Assembly: GCA_002336805.1 (NCBI GenBank)
Contig: DDEZ01000012.1
Location: 507,594 to 571,593, forward strand
Length of the DNA stretch: 64,000 bases
Origin: Bacteroidetes bacterium UBA1941
GTDB taxonomy: Bacteria; Bacteroidota; Bacteroidia; Chitinophagales; LD1
Direction: 5' to 3'
Shown here: one piece after another, positions 7,271 through 15,607 of the stretch
Layout: each line of letters opens with the position of its first letter
How positions within the stretch are numbered: position 1 is the stretch's first letter
Translations under genes and position numbers: made by a program
Notes under the pieces: generated by a model
The model's input: only the letters and a program-made list of their open reading frames with translations
Databases searched by the model: none
Told to the model about the DNA's origin: nothing

Positions 7271-8137
7271 ATGAAGCAACTTAGACTAACCAATAACGTC
7301 GCCCAGAAGGATAGCGAATCAGTAGACCGCTACCTGATGGAGATATCTAAAAAGGAACTCCTCACTGCGGATGAAGAGGCCGCTCTGGCCCGCCAGATCC
7401 GTGAGGGTGATATGGATGCACTGGACAAGCTGGTGCAGGCCAATCTACGCTTTGTAGTATCCGTAGCCAAGCAATATCAAGGACAAGGCCTCAGCCTCAA
7501 TGACCTCATCAATGAGGGCAACCTCGGCCTGATCCGCGCTGCACAAAAGTTTGACGAGACCAAGGGGTTCAAGTTCATCTCCTACGGTGTGTGGTGGATC
7601 CGCCAGGCTATGGCGCAGGCTATCATAGAGCAGTCTAAGATCATCCGCATCCCTACGGGCAAGGCGCAGCATTTCTCCAAGATCAACCGTGCCTTTCAGA
7701 TGCTGGAGCAGGAGTACCAGCAGGACCCGTCTATAGAGGAGGTGATGAAGAAGACCGGCCTCACAGAAGAAGACATCAATGACTACCTCAAGAATATAGT
7801 CTCTACCGTCTCTACCGATATGGGCATGGGCGAGGATGGCGACCTGTCGTTTGGCGATACGCTGCACGATGACAGCCACCTGACACCAGAGGACGAGATG
7901 ATGCGCAACTCTGTAGAGAGCATGCTGAAGAATATGCTGGCCACGCTGGACCAGCGCGAGCAGCAGATCATCAAGCTCTACTTTGGCCTGGATGGCAATG
8001 ATACGCATACCCTGGAGGAGATAGGCGAGCGGCTCAGCCTGACCCGCGAGCGCGTACGCCAGATCAAAGAGCGGTGCCTGGAGCGCCTCAAGAAGAAAAG
8101 CAACGTGTCACTACTCGATGGCTATCCGCTGAAGTAA
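7271..8137 (+). CDS. RpoD/SigA-type RNA polymerase sigma factor (sigma-70 family)
   Basis: This 288-residue sigma factor should direct RNA polymerase to promoters. It has the short Bacteroidota layout without region 1.1: region 1.2 (SVDRYLMEISKKELLTADEE), region 2 (LVQANLRFVVSVAKQYQGQG, then LINEGNLGLIRAAQKFD and FKFISYGVWWIRQA), region 3 (DPSIEEVMKKTGLTEEDI), and region 4 with the helix-turn-helix THTLEEIGERLSLTRERVRQ. After region 2.4 it reads IIRIPTGKAQHFSKI, whereas the usual Bacteroidota primary sigma factor, as I recall it, has IVRLPLNKVGSLNKI. It may therefore be a second RpoD-like paralogue rather than the primary one. A terminator hairpin follows. Confidence 0.92.
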   Translation: MKQLRLTNNVAQKDSESVDRYLMEISKKELLTADEEAALARQIREGDMDALDKLVQANLRFVVSVAKQYQGQGLSLNDLINEGNLGLIRAAQKFDETKGFKFISYGVWWIRQAMAQAIIEQSKIIRIPTGKAQHFSKINRAFQMLEQEYQQDPSIEEVMKKTGLTEEDINDYLKNIVSTVSTDMGMGEDGDLSFGDTLHDDSHLTPEDEMMRNSVESMLKNMLATLDQREQQIIKLYFGLDGNDTHTLEEIGERLSLTRERVRQIKERCLERLKKKSNVSLLDGYPLK

Positions 8138-8152
8138 GCGGCCCCATCCAAA

Positions 8153-8190
8153 CCTTCCCCCAAGGGGAAGGCTTAACAGCCAAATACATA
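8153..8190 (+). repeat. Palindrome plus TTAACAGC repeat
   Basis: CCTTCCCCCAAGGGGAAGG is followed by CTTAACAGCCAAATACATA. The same order, a GC-rich palindrome then (T)TTAACAGC, recurs at 15355-15392 and 17311-17334, and TTTAACAGCC alone recurs at 17413-17422. Confidence 0.6.
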
Positions 8191-8204
8191 AAACACATTA
8201 GATT

Positions 8205-8240
8205 AGCTCCTGCATTTGCAGGAGCTTTCTTTATTTATTT
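8205..8240 (+). terminator. Rho-independent terminator after the sigma-factor gene
   Basis: The stem AGCTCCTGC/GCAGGAGCT (8205-8213 and 8218-8226) with loop ATTT is followed by a T-rich tract TTCTTTATTTATTT. Confidence 0.85.
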
Positions 8241-8296
8241 CAAAAACAAACAGAGCCTGCCATATATGTTTTGAAAGACACTTCAAAACACAAGGT

Positions 8297-8345
8297 TCTT
8301 CCCTCTCCTTGGGAGAGGGAAGATGCCGAAGGCAGATGGTTGAGG
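8297..8345 (-). repeat. Two-hairpin intergenic repeat, copy C (abuts tsaE)
   Basis: Copy C of the element at 901-946, in reverse orientation. It ends 3 bp before the tsaE start codon. In frame it would read VLPSPWEREDAEGRW, which is why an ORF opens upstream at 8271; that extension is the repeat, not protein. Ribosome loading at tsaE would have to cope with this hairpin. Confidence 0.85.
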
Positions 8346-8348
8346 TAT

Positions 8349-8774
8349 ATGAAGCTTTCTTTTTCATATAAGGTCGATGATATCAATGCCGCTGCGGAGT
8401 GGGTCAGACTACAGGCCGGTGCTACCCGCGTGTGGCTATTCATAGGCGAGATGGGTGCCGGCAAGACGACGCTCATTAAGGCCATCTGCCAGCAGCTGGG
8501 CACTACAGACGATCTCTCCAGTCCGACTTATGCACTGGTCAATCAATACCATATACCCGGCCGCAGTACCCGCATCTATCACCTGGACCTCTACCGGCTG
8601 CGCAGCACGGAGGAGGCGCTGGATATAGGTATAGAGGACTATCTGCTGGGTGGCGACTACTGCATGATAGAGTGGCCGCAGCTCATAGAGCCGCTCCTGC
8701 GCGAGGGTGAGTATATCACTATCCACATATCTCCCCTATCGGAATATGAAAGAAATATCAGTATCTTTAGATAA
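8349..8774 (+). CDS. tsaE: tRNA threonylcarbamoyladenosine biosynthesis ATPase TsaE
   Basis: TsaE is the ATPase that works with TsaB and TsaD to make the t6A modification at position 37 of tRNAs that read ANN codons. I chose the ATG at 8349, giving 141 residues, the usual length, because the upstream in-frame ATG at 8271 would add only a translated intergenic repeat. The Walker A motif is GEMGAGKTTLI (about residues 32-42), followed by SSPTYALVNQY, the HLDLYRL strand and the MIEWPQ motif, all diagnostic for the family. Alanine dehydrogenase follows on the same strand after 86 bp. Confidence 0.95.
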   Translation: MKLSFSYKVDDINAAAEWVRLQAGATRVWLFIGEMGAGKTTLIKAICQQLGTTDDLSSPTYALVNQYHIPGRSTRIYHLDLYRLRSTEEALDIGIEDYLLGGDYCMIEWPQLIEPLLREGEYITIHISPLSEYERNISIFR

Positions 8775-8777
8775 GAC

Positions 8778-8858
8778 CGATAGACGTTAGACGATAGACA
8801 ATAGACCACTCGGGTTGTTGCCTTTGTCTAGTGTCTAAGTCTAAAATCTAACGTCTAG
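8778..8858. repeat. TAGAC-unit intergenic repeat with inverted ends
   Basis: TAGACGTTAGACGATAGACAA and the opposite-strand TCTAACGTCTA at the far end make an inverted repeat built from short TAGAC units. It fills the gap between tsaE and the dehydrogenase gene. Confidence 0.6.
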
Positions 8859-8860
8859 TA

Positions 8861-10081
8861 ATGACAAGCAGCAATAAATTTGAAGGGATAGTAAGCAAGC
8901 TGGGCCTGGAGCCTATGGAGTCTCCCGTGATGGTAGAGAGCAAGACCAGCAAACTCTTTATCGGTATGCCCAAGGAGTGGAGCTTTCAGGAGCACCGCAT
9001 CGGCCTCACCCCATCTGCAGTACGCACCCTGGTAGCCAACGGCCACCGTGTGATCATAGAGAGCAATGCGGGCCTTGAGTCACACTTTCTGGATACAGAC
9101 TACTCAGAGGCAGGTGCAGAGATCACGAGCAGCCGTGAGGAGGTATTCAAGGCGGATGTGATCATCAAGATAGCCCCGCCACAGCTGGATGAGATCAATC
9201 TCATGCAGATGAACCAGACGCTCATCTCGCCTATCCACCTCCCTACCATGAAGCGCGAGTACCTGACCCGCCTCATAGATAAAAAAGTCACCGCACTCGC
9301 CTTTGAGTATACCAAGGATGAGGCGGGCTTCTTCCCCTTTGTACGCTCTATGAGTGAGATAGCGGGTAGCAGCTCCATACTCATAGCCGCAGAGTACCTG
9401 AGCAATGCCCACGAGGGCACGGGTATGCTGCTGGGCGGTGTATCCGGTGTGCCTCCGGCCAAAGTGGTGATACTCGGCGCTGGTGCTGTAGGTACCTCTG
9501 CTGCACGCGCGGCACTGGGCCTTGGCGCAGTCGTATCGGTCTTTGACAATAACGTATATAAGCTGCAGCGCCTGCAGGAGCGTATCGGTGCGAGGGTCTT
9601 CACCTCTATCATCTCACCTGAGATACTATGCCAGGAGTTGCGCGGCGCAGATGTAGCCATCGGTGCCATACACTCCAAGAAGGGCCGCTCACAGGTGATC
9701 GTCACTGAGGATATGGTCTCTCAGATGAAGTCCGGCTCTATGATCGTAGACGTGAGCATAGACCAGGGTGGCTGCTTTGAGACCAGTAGCGTGACATCGC
9801 ACTCACATCCTACCTTTCGCAACTACGATGTGATCCACTACTGTGTGCCAAACATCGCCTCCCGCGTATCCCGCACAGCCTCTTATGCCATCTCCAATAT
9901 CCTCCTGCCTATCCTGCTGCACTGCGGCGACCTGGGTGGTATCAAGGGCCTGATATTTGAAGACAGCGGCATCCGCAATGGTATCTATATCTACAACGGC
10001 AACCTAACAAACGAGCACCTATCCAAGCTCTTCAATATCAAGAACACTAACCTGGAGCTGCTCTTCGCGGCTAATTTCTAA
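8861..10081 (+). CDS. ald: Alanine dehydrogenase
   Basis: This 406-residue enzyme belongs to the alanine dehydrogenase/PNT family and should convert L-alanine and NAD+ to pyruvate, ammonia and NADH. The N-terminal catalytic domain starts with IGMPKEWSFQEHRIGLTPS, has the Lys of VIIKIAPP and the His of LISPIHLPT, which fit the catalytic residues. The nucleotide-binding motif is VVILGAGAVGTSAARAALGL (about residues 202-221), with an acidic end to the next strand (SVFDNN). The block MIVDVSIDQGGCFETS is a family signature. It is longer at the N-terminus than the classical ~370-residue enzyme by about 30 residues, as I recall is usual in Bacteroidota. Confidence 0.92.
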   Translation: MTSSNKFEGIVSKLGLEPMESPVMVESKTSKLFIGMPKEWSFQEHRIGLTPSAVRTLVANGHRVIIESNAGLESHFLDTDYSEAGAEITSSREEVFKADVIIKIAPPQLDEINLMQMNQTLISPIHLPTMKREYLTRLIDKKVTALAFEYTKDEAGFFPFVRSMSEIAGSSSILIAAEYLSNAHEGTGMLLGGVSGVPPAKVVILGAGAVGTSAARAALGLGAVVSVFDNNVYKLQRLQERIGARVFTSIISPEILCQELRGADVAIGAIHSKKGRSQVIVTEDMVSQMKSGSMIVDVSIDQGGCFETSSVTSHSHPTFRNYDVIHYCVPNIASRVSRTASYAISNILLPILLHCGDLGGIKGLIFEDSGIRNGIYIYNGNLTNEHLSKLFNIKNTNLELLFAANF

Positions 10082-10089
10082 ATGTGATA

Positions 10090-10185
10090 ATGAGGTGAAT
10101 GTGCTAGTATGCTAATGGTATATTGCACTTGTCATCCTTTATCCATTAGCACATTCATCTGATCAGCACATTAGCACATTTCACC
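10090..10185. repeat. TTAGCACATT-unit intergenic repeat
   Basis: GAATGTGCTAGTATGCTAATG on one side and CCATTAGCACATTCATCTG plus CAGCACATTAGCACATTTC on the other form an inverted array of ATGTGCTAAT-type units. It resembles the repeat at 4235-4292. The rest of the 203 bp gap shows no gene. Confidence 0.6.
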
Positions 10186-10284
10186 CTCTGCCCGTAATCT
10201 AGTACACCCCTTTGTTTATAGGTGAAAATCGCTGCTCGGCCGGGCCGCTGATTACCCGTACTTTCAGCAGCATAAACTGCACGG

Positions 10285-11454
10285 ATGTTTTATGAATTTC
10301 TACAGCCGCTGGACCGGGACAAGGTCTTTGGCGATACTACCTGGCGCACTGCACAGCTCGGCAGCAGTGTAGACTTCTACGAGGGCAAGACGATGGACAT
10401 AGATGGCTATGACCTCGCCATCATCTCCGTGTCTGAGAACCGCGGCCACACTGCCAACCGCGGTGTGGAGGACGGCCACGCCAATATCCGCCGCGAGCTA
10501 TACCGACTCTACACTCCTATAGCAGAGAAACCGGTGCGCATAGTAGACCTCGGTGAGATCAAGACCGGCGCTAACCTGAAGGATACCTACTTTGGCCTCG
10601 CCGCGGTCATGCTGCAGCTGCTCACGTCTAAGGTCATACCTGTGATCATAGGTGGTACACATGACCTGACGTTTGGCCAATACCTCGGCTATCAGGAGCT
10701 GTATACGCTGATCAATATGGTGATCATAGATGAGCGCATAGACATGGAGGAGCCTGATGGCGAAATGGATGCCTCCAGCTACCTCATGCCTATCCTCTCT
10801 CATAGTCCAAACTACCTCTTCAACTACTCTCACCTCGGCTACCAAACATACCTGAATGATCCGAAGACCGTAGACATGCTCGAATCGTTGAACTTTGACT
10901 GCCTGCGCCTGGGCATGGTGCGCCAGCATATCAGTGAGGTAGAGCCGATCCTGCGTGATGCAGACATGCTCAGCATAGATATCAGCTCTATCCGTATGGC
11001 TGATGCACCCGGTCATGTAGGTGCCTCGCCCAATGGCTTTAATGGGGAGGAGCTATGCCAGATCACCCGCTATGCCGGCCTGAGTGACAAGCTCACCTCT
11101 ATCAGCATCTCAGAGTACAATCCGCACTATGACAATCATGGCCAGACGGCGCAGCTCATCGCGCAGATGCTCTGGTACTTTGTAGAAGGCTACTACAGCC
11201 GCAAGGGTGACATGCCAGCCAATATGGACCAGTTCCTGAAGTTCACAGTCAAGTTTGAGCAGTATGATCATGAGCTCATCTTCTGGAAAAGCAAAGTGAC
11301 AGAGCGCTGGTGGATGGAGCTACCCTATGGCGACCGCAAGAAGTATGCCCGCCACCAGATGGTGCCCTGCTCCTACTCAGACTACGAGATGGCCTGCAAG
11401 GATGAACTGCCTGACCGCTGGATGAAGGTCTACAACAAGCTGATGGACGTGTAG
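10285..11454 (+). CDS. Ureohydrolase (arginase/formimidoylglutamase)-like protein with altered metal site
   Basis: This 389-residue protein has the arginase fold pattern: IPVIIGGTHDLTFGQ (about residues 117-131), the strand VIIDERID (about 146-153) and SIDISSIRMADAPG (about 230-243), then SISISEYNP near the end. Active ureohydrolases bind two Mn ions through GGxH, DxHxD and SxDxD motifs. Here the His of DxHxD is Arg (DERID) and the second Asp of SxDxD is Ser (SIDIS), so two of six metal ligands look substituted. Bacteroidota homologues are often named formimidoylglutamase, but hydrolysis by this protein is doubtful. It stands alone and has a C-terminal extension of about 100 residues, rich in Trp and Tyr, beyond the usual fold. 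Confidence 0.78.
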   Translation: MFYEFLQPLDRDKVFGDTTWRTAQLGSSVDFYEGKTMDIDGYDLAIISVSENRGHTANRGVEDGHANIRRELYRLYTPIAEKPVRIVDLGEIKTGANLKDTYFGLAAVMLQLLTSKVIPVIIGGTHDLTFGQYLGYQELYTLINMVIIDERIDMEEPDGEMDASSYLMPILSHSPNYLFNYSHLGYQTYLNDPKTVDMLESLNFDCLRLGMVRQHISEVEPILRDADMLSIDISSIRMADAPGHVGASPNGFNGEELCQITRYAGLSDKLTSISISEYNPHYDNHGQTAQLIAQMLWYFVEGYYSRKGDMPANMDQFLKFTVKFEQYDHELIFWKSKVTERWWMELPYGDRKKYARHQMVPCSYSDYEMACKDELPDRWMKVYNKLMDV

Positions 11455-11455
11455 G

Positions 11456-11530
11456 CGGACGACAGACGACGGACTACCAGAAAGGCAAACTAACTCACTC
11501 CCTCGTCCCTCGTCACGCGTCCCTCGTACT
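11456..11530. repeat. GACGACAGACGACGG / CCCTCGTCCCTCGT intergenic repeat
   Basis: GGACGACAGACGACGGAC on the left and CCCTCGTCCCTCGTCACG with CGTCCCTCGT on the right form short imperfect direct and inverted units in the gap before the broken DinB gene. Confidence 0.5.
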
Positions 11531-11575
11531 GACTTTGGCGCAGTCTTAGCTGACAGCATATCTAAACCAACCACT

Positions 11576-12031
11576 ATGAATAAGTACCTACTCGAGCAGT
11601 TCAATGCTACCTTTGACAAGAAGGAATGGTTCGTATGTCTGCGGGATGCTGTGTAAGGGCTAACCGATGAGCAGGCCCGCTGGAAGCCGGATGCCAGCTT
11701 CAACTCTATCTACGAGCAGGTAGTGCATCTTATCTTCTGGAATGACCGCTACCTGCATAAACTGCGCGGTGCAGACCTGCCGGCTGTACAGACCAGCGAG
11801 GAGACCTTTCAGCAGGAGACGCAGATACACTTTGACTAGCTGATGGTGCGGGCTGATGAGGTATTCTCCCAGTGGCAGTCAGAGCTGGTGAAGGAGCTGC
11901 CTGCAGATCAGAAGAATGACTGGCCATCTATAGTCGGCCATATCAACCTGCACAACGCCTACCACATAGGGCAGATCGTATTGATTCGCAAGCTGCAAGG
12001 GTCGTGGCAGGCAGACTATGGAGTGAGCTAG
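11576..12031 (+). pseudogene. DinB-family protein gene with two in-frame stop codons
   Basis: Read straight through from the ATG at 11576, one frame gives a 151-residue DinB/YfiT-like four-helix protein, with conserved metal-ligand His blocks (VVHLIFWNDRYLHKL and INLHNAYHIGQIVLIRKL). Two stops interrupt it: TAA at 11654-11656 (after LRDAV, before GLTDEQARW) and TAG at 11837-11839 (after QIHFD, before LMVRADEVF). There is no frameshift. Each stop is one base from a likely sense codon (for example AAA/GAA and GAG), so inactivation looks recent. Members of the family are metal-dependent transferases or stress-linked proteins. The last 4 bp overlap the end of the convergent membrane-protein gene. 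Confidence 0.85.
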
Positions 12032-12408
12032 TGCGTCTCTGTGTAGCCATGCGCCGTGATATAATGATCGCAGTAGATGTAGAAGGCGATGCACACTACT
12101 ACTAATACGGCATATCCCAAATATACTCTTGCCTTGCCATAGTGAGCTATCCGATCATGGTGCTCCATGAGAGCGATGCCTATGACGCGCTGGCCGAATA
12201 CCAGTATCAGCAGACCGAGCAGTACCGCTATAGCACCCACAGCACCGAGTGGTGGAGAGTACTCTATGTGCGCTGCATGCTGCTCCATCTGCATGACCGG
12301 CCATACCAGAAAATAGCCCGCTAACAGCATGCCGATCAGCATCGTGATCAGACCATATACACGCGGATAGGCCAGTGCAAATTTGACGAGTTGTTCGTTT
12401 CTTGCCAT
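12028..12408 (-). CDS. Small membrane protein of unknown function
   Basis: I do not recognise this 126-residue protein. It has three clear membrane segments (about residues 14-38, 53-72 and 95-114) joined by polar loops, including a His-rich stretch MEHHDRIAHYGKARVYL. It lies 27 bp after the acyl-CoA synthetase gene on the same strand and could be co-transcribed with it. It is convergent with the broken DinB gene and overlaps its last 4 bp. Confidence 0.75.
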   Translation of the reverse strand: MARNEQLVKFALAYPRVYGLITMLIGMLLAGYFLVWPVMQMEQHAAHIEYSPPLGAVGAIAVLLGLLILVFGQRVIGIALMEHHDRIAHYGKARVYLGYAVLVVVCIAFYIYCDHYITAHGYTETH

Positions 12409-12435
12409 GTGGCTATAGGTGGATGAGGTGGCTGC

Positions 12436-14241
12436 TTAAACGGTCTTCACTCCACTGTACAGGCTTTCTATTACGTCCTTGTACTTGTCCATTACTACCT
12501 TGCGGCGTACCTTGGTGGTAGGGGTCAGCTCACCTGTCTCAGTGGTCCACTCGTCAGGCAGCAACTCAAAGCGCTTGATGGTCTCCCAACTACCGAAGCT
12601 CTTGTTCTTTTCGTCAATCGCGGACTGCATCATCTTCTTCACCTCAGGTGACTTGACGATAGCTTCTTTATTAGTAGCGGGTACTCCGTGCTTTGCACAC
12701 CAATCGGTGAGGGCTGGGAAGTTTGGCACGATGAGGGCAGAGACATAGTTGCGGTTCTCCCCTATCACCAGCATCTGCTCTATGAATGGGATCTCCTTCA
12801 TCTTGCTCTCCAGAGAGAGCGGTGCTACATACTTGCCGCCAGAGGTCTTGAATATCTCCTTGACACGGTCTGTGATCTGGAGGTACTTGCGGCCCTTGTA
12901 GTCTATGAACTTGCCCACGTCTCCGGTATACAGCCAGCCATCCTTTACGGTAGCGGCTGTAGCATCGGGACGGTTGTAGTAGCCCATCATCACGTTTGGT
13001 CCCTTGGCCAGGATCTCGCCCTCACCGGCACCCATGCCCTCACGATGATCGAGGTGTACCTCTACACCATCTATCACAGGGCCTACAGTGCCAAACTTGA
13101 TACTGTCGCGCGTGAACGGATTGACTGTGATCACAGGGGAGCTCTCTGTCTGGCCATAGCCCTCACTGATGAAGATGCCCGCAGCCGTGAAGACACGTGC
13201 CAGCTTTGGATTGAGCTTGGCAGCGCCGGTCACTATGCCCTTTACATTGCCTCCCAGCGCCTCGCGCCACTTGGCAAAGATGAGCTTGTCATATACGTTC
13301 TTGTAGAGGAAGTTGTCCCACCAGCCGTATTCCTTCTCTATGTCATAGTTCACAGCGAAGTCCATGGCTGCGAGGTAGAGCTTCTTCTTGATGCCGCTCA
13401 GATTGGCAGAGGCCGCTTCGAGCTTCATAAATACCTTCTCGAGGAGGCGTGGTACGGATGTAAAGAAGTCAGGCTTGACCTCTTTGAGGTTGTCTGCTAT
13501 CAGCTCCAGGCTCTCGGCGTAGTAGATAGATACGCCATTGGCCATGTATACATACACTACCATGCGCTCAAAGATGTGGCACAGCGGCAGGAAGCTCAGG
13601 ACCTTCATGGTCTCGTCTACGGGGAGGATAGGCTTTACTGCCTTTACATTGCTCACCACATTGTTGTGAGAGAGCATGACGCCCTTAGGATTGCCGGTAG
13701 TGCCGGAGGTATAGATGATGGTAGCGAGCTGCATAGGGTCTACGGCTGCACGGGCTGCAGTGACAGTAGCTACATCACCACCGCGGCCCAGAGCGAGGAA
13801 CTCCTCAAAGCTCTTTGTACCAGCCACCGTGTCAAAGCTGAAGATGTCTATGAGCTCGGTCTGGGACTTGATGTTATTGATCTTGGTAGCCAGGCCAGCA
13901 TCTCCTACGAAGATGTACTTGACATTGCCATCCTTTAGGATGAACTCATACTCCTCCTCTGTGATGGTAGGATAGATGGGTACCAGTACAGCACCTATCT
14001 GGAGTACCCCCAGGTCTACTATGTTCCACTCGGGCCTGTTGGCCGATACGACGGCTATCTTGTCATCCGGTTTGACGCCCAGGGCAAGCAGTGAGAGGCT
14101 CACCTCCGTGCCTATGCGAATCACATCTGCAGTGGAGTACTTGGTCCACTGTCCGTTCTCCTTGCGACAGAAGGCATCGCTCTGGGGAAACTGGTCCTGC
14201 TGATAGTAGATAATGTCAAATAGCCTGGTGTAGTCCTTCAT
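12436..14241 (-). CDS. Long-chain acyl-CoA synthetase (AMP-forming, FadD15-like)
   Basis: This 601-residue enzyme should activate fatty acids with ATP and CoA through an acyl-AMP intermediate. It has the AMP-binding P-loop YTSGTTGNPKGVMLSHNN (about residues 177-194), the motif FISEGYGQTESSPVIT, the ATP-binding GWLYTGDVGKFID, and the hinge and C-terminal lysine region ITDRVKEIFKTSGGKYVAP. The full length and the order of motifs match the FadD15/long-chain subgroup, common in Bacteroidota. The start MKDYTRLFDIIYYQQDQFP is supported by the family N-terminus. Acyl-chain range cannot be read from the sequence. Confidence 0.95.
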   Translation of the reverse strand: MKDYTRLFDIIYYQQDQFPQSDAFCRKENGQWTKYSTADVIRIGTEVSLSLLALGVKPDDKIAVVSANRPEWNIVDLGVLQIGAVLVPIYPTITEEEYEFILKDGNVKYIFVGDAGLATKINNIKSQTELIDIFSFDTVAGTKSFEEFLALGRGGDVATVTAARAAVDPMQLATIIYTSGTTGNPKGVMLSHNNVVSNVKAVKPILPVDETMKVLSFLPLCHIFERMVVYVYMANGVSIYYAESLELIADNLKEVKPDFFTSVPRLLEKVFMKLEAASANLSGIKKKLYLAAMDFAVNYDIEKEYGWWDNFLYKNVYDKLIFAKWREALGGNVKGIVTGAAKLNPKLARVFTAAGIFISEGYGQTESSPVITVNPFTRDSIKFGTVGPVIDGVEVHLDHREGMGAGEGEILAKGPNVMMGYYNRPDATAATVKDGWLYTGDVGKFIDYKGRKYLQITDRVKEIFKTSGGKYVAPLSLESKMKEIPFIEQMLVIGENRNYVSALIVPNFPALTDWCAKHGVPATNKEAIVKSPEVKKMMQSAIDEKNKSFGSWETIKRFELLPDEWTTETGELTPTTKVRRKVVMDKYKDVIESLYSGVKTV

Positions 14242-14744
14242 GATAGGGTAATGAAATTTTAAGATATCGGTAAATATAAAAAAGAAATCGAACGGCGGTA
14301 GAAATGGTCAGCAAACGGGCAAAATAGCCCGGACGAAGGGACCGGAAGCCATGTTTTTCGACTAAGGGGATATAGCATTGATGCGGGTCTGAGGTGGGTG
14401 GAGGTGGCATGGCTGTACAGGAGAGACGATGGTGGGTGAGATATATTTTAGTGTTGAAAAACAGGACATAAGATAAGGGTGGTCATAGCACGGCTATGTA
14501 AGCAACTGACTGTGATGGCATAGCCTGAAAGCATTGCTACCATTGACTTTGGTGAATAAATGTTTAACTGCCACTGTTTGGATATGTGGCTAATATTTGC
14601 TTTATTTGCAGTAGCGGTTTCAAGCGCAAAGGCGCGGCAACGCTAAACGAAAAAAATGCTAAGAGGGCACGCCCCTCCGGTATACCAGTCCTCATGGGCT
14701 GTGCATTGTTTCTCCTCTTATTTATCATAAAAATCTAAGAACCT
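14242..14744. other. 503 bp gap without a recognisable gene
   Basis: No convincing reading frame is seen. It should contain divergent promoters. A weak candidate for the plus strand is TTTG at 14577-14580 and TTTATTTG at 14601-14608, 20 bp apart, close to the Bacteroidota pattern TTTG / TAnnTTTG. The last 100 bp are GC-rich with GAGGGCACGCCCCTCC, a small hairpin near 14662-14677. Confidence 0.4.
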
Positions 14745-15350
14745 ATGGCTGCTGAAAATGGCAACAAATACGCCGAGAGATGGACGTATGACAAGACACT
14801 CGCTGCACTGAATGAAGTGCACACCTGGGCGCTCAGCCCTGACTGCCTCTACCTGGGGCATGCGCTAAACCAAGCCGGACTCTATAACGACCTTTGGGCC
14901 TACTGGCGGCGCAAATGGCGCGGCAATGCGCGGATCATCACGCTGATGAAAAGGATCCTCCAGCTCTTTGAGGTGAGGCTCCTTCAAAATACGGCGCTGG
15001 GCAAGATACCGGCGCGGGTGGGCCTCTTTGCCCTGACGCACCACTATGAGTGGGGCCGCGAATATGAGACGATGGAGGAGCAGCAACAGCAGCGCACTGA
15101 GCAGGACCGACGCATGGAGGAGGAGCGCCGCGAGGATATGGAGGCGCCGGCAGATGAGCTGGCCGCTACTGAGGCGCGCCGCGCCCAGCAGGCCAAACTG
15201 CTCAAAGAATTTAACGAGCGGAAGGTGGCGCAGTATAATGTGAAGCACCCTGCCGCGCAGCTCACTATGCCGATGAGCTGGCACCTGGGCACGCCCCCCG
15301 AAGGGGCGGAGGCGGTGCTGTTTGATAGCGGGTATTTTTTGAGGTTGTAG
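14745..15350 (+). CDS. Phage small-terminase-like (DNA-packaging) protein, solitary
   Basis: I recognise this 201-residue protein only by general pattern. The first 100 residues (KYAERWTYDKTLAALNEVH, then YLGHALNQAGLYNDLWAYW, LMKRILQLFEVRLLQ and RVGLFALTHHYEWG) resemble the helical core of small terminase subunits found in Bacteroidota phages, with a DNA-binding N-terminus and a helix that ends in a short Ala/Leu/Thr block. Residues about 108-165 are a highly charged Gln/Glu/Arg coiled coil. The C-terminus ends in SWHLGTPPEGAEAVLFDSG. No large terminase, portal or capsid gene is near, so this is a remnant, a domesticated gene or a chance resemblance. Confidence 0.45.
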   Translation: MAAENGNKYAERWTYDKTLAALNEVHTWALSPDCLYLGHALNQAGLYNDLWAYWRRKWRGNARIITLMKRILQLFEVRLLQNTALGKIPARVGLFALTHHYEWGREYETMEEQQQQRTEQDRRMEEERREDMEAPADELAATEARRAQQAKLLKEFNERKVAQYNVKHPAAQLTMPMSWHLGTPPEGAEAVLFDSGYFLRL

Positions 15351-15354
15351 CACC

Positions 15355-15392
15355 TCTCCCAACCCTCTCCAAAGGAGAGGGCTTTAACAGCG
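15355..15392 (+). repeat. Palindrome plus TTTAACAGC repeat
   Basis: CCCTCTCCAAAGGAGAGGG is followed by CTTTAACAGCGAATACATTT, matching the arrangement at 8153-8190. Confidence 0.65.
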
Positions 15393-15607
15393 AATACATT
15401 TATCGAGAGCCGCGGGGACGGGATGCAAATTGGTTTTCACGCGAATATGCGGGGGTGAATGCACATTAATAGTGTTACAAGCACGAGGGGATGGAATGCC
15501 CGTTGGAAACTCGGACTAGGGGGAAAGTGCGCTCTGGGTGGCTGTTGGTTAGGCGACCAACAGCGGCAGCAGCTATCTGAGCGGGCATCATATATGGCAG
15601 TGGCGAA

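Noticed and set aside
8271..8348. Upstream start for tsaE
   Set aside because: The extra 26 residues are a translation of the two-hairpin repeat and its flank; the TsaE family starts near the ATG at 8349.
12688..13938. 416-codon open frame on the plus strand
   Set aside because: It is antisense to the acyl-CoA synthetase gene, whose ATP-binding motifs are intact on the minus strand.
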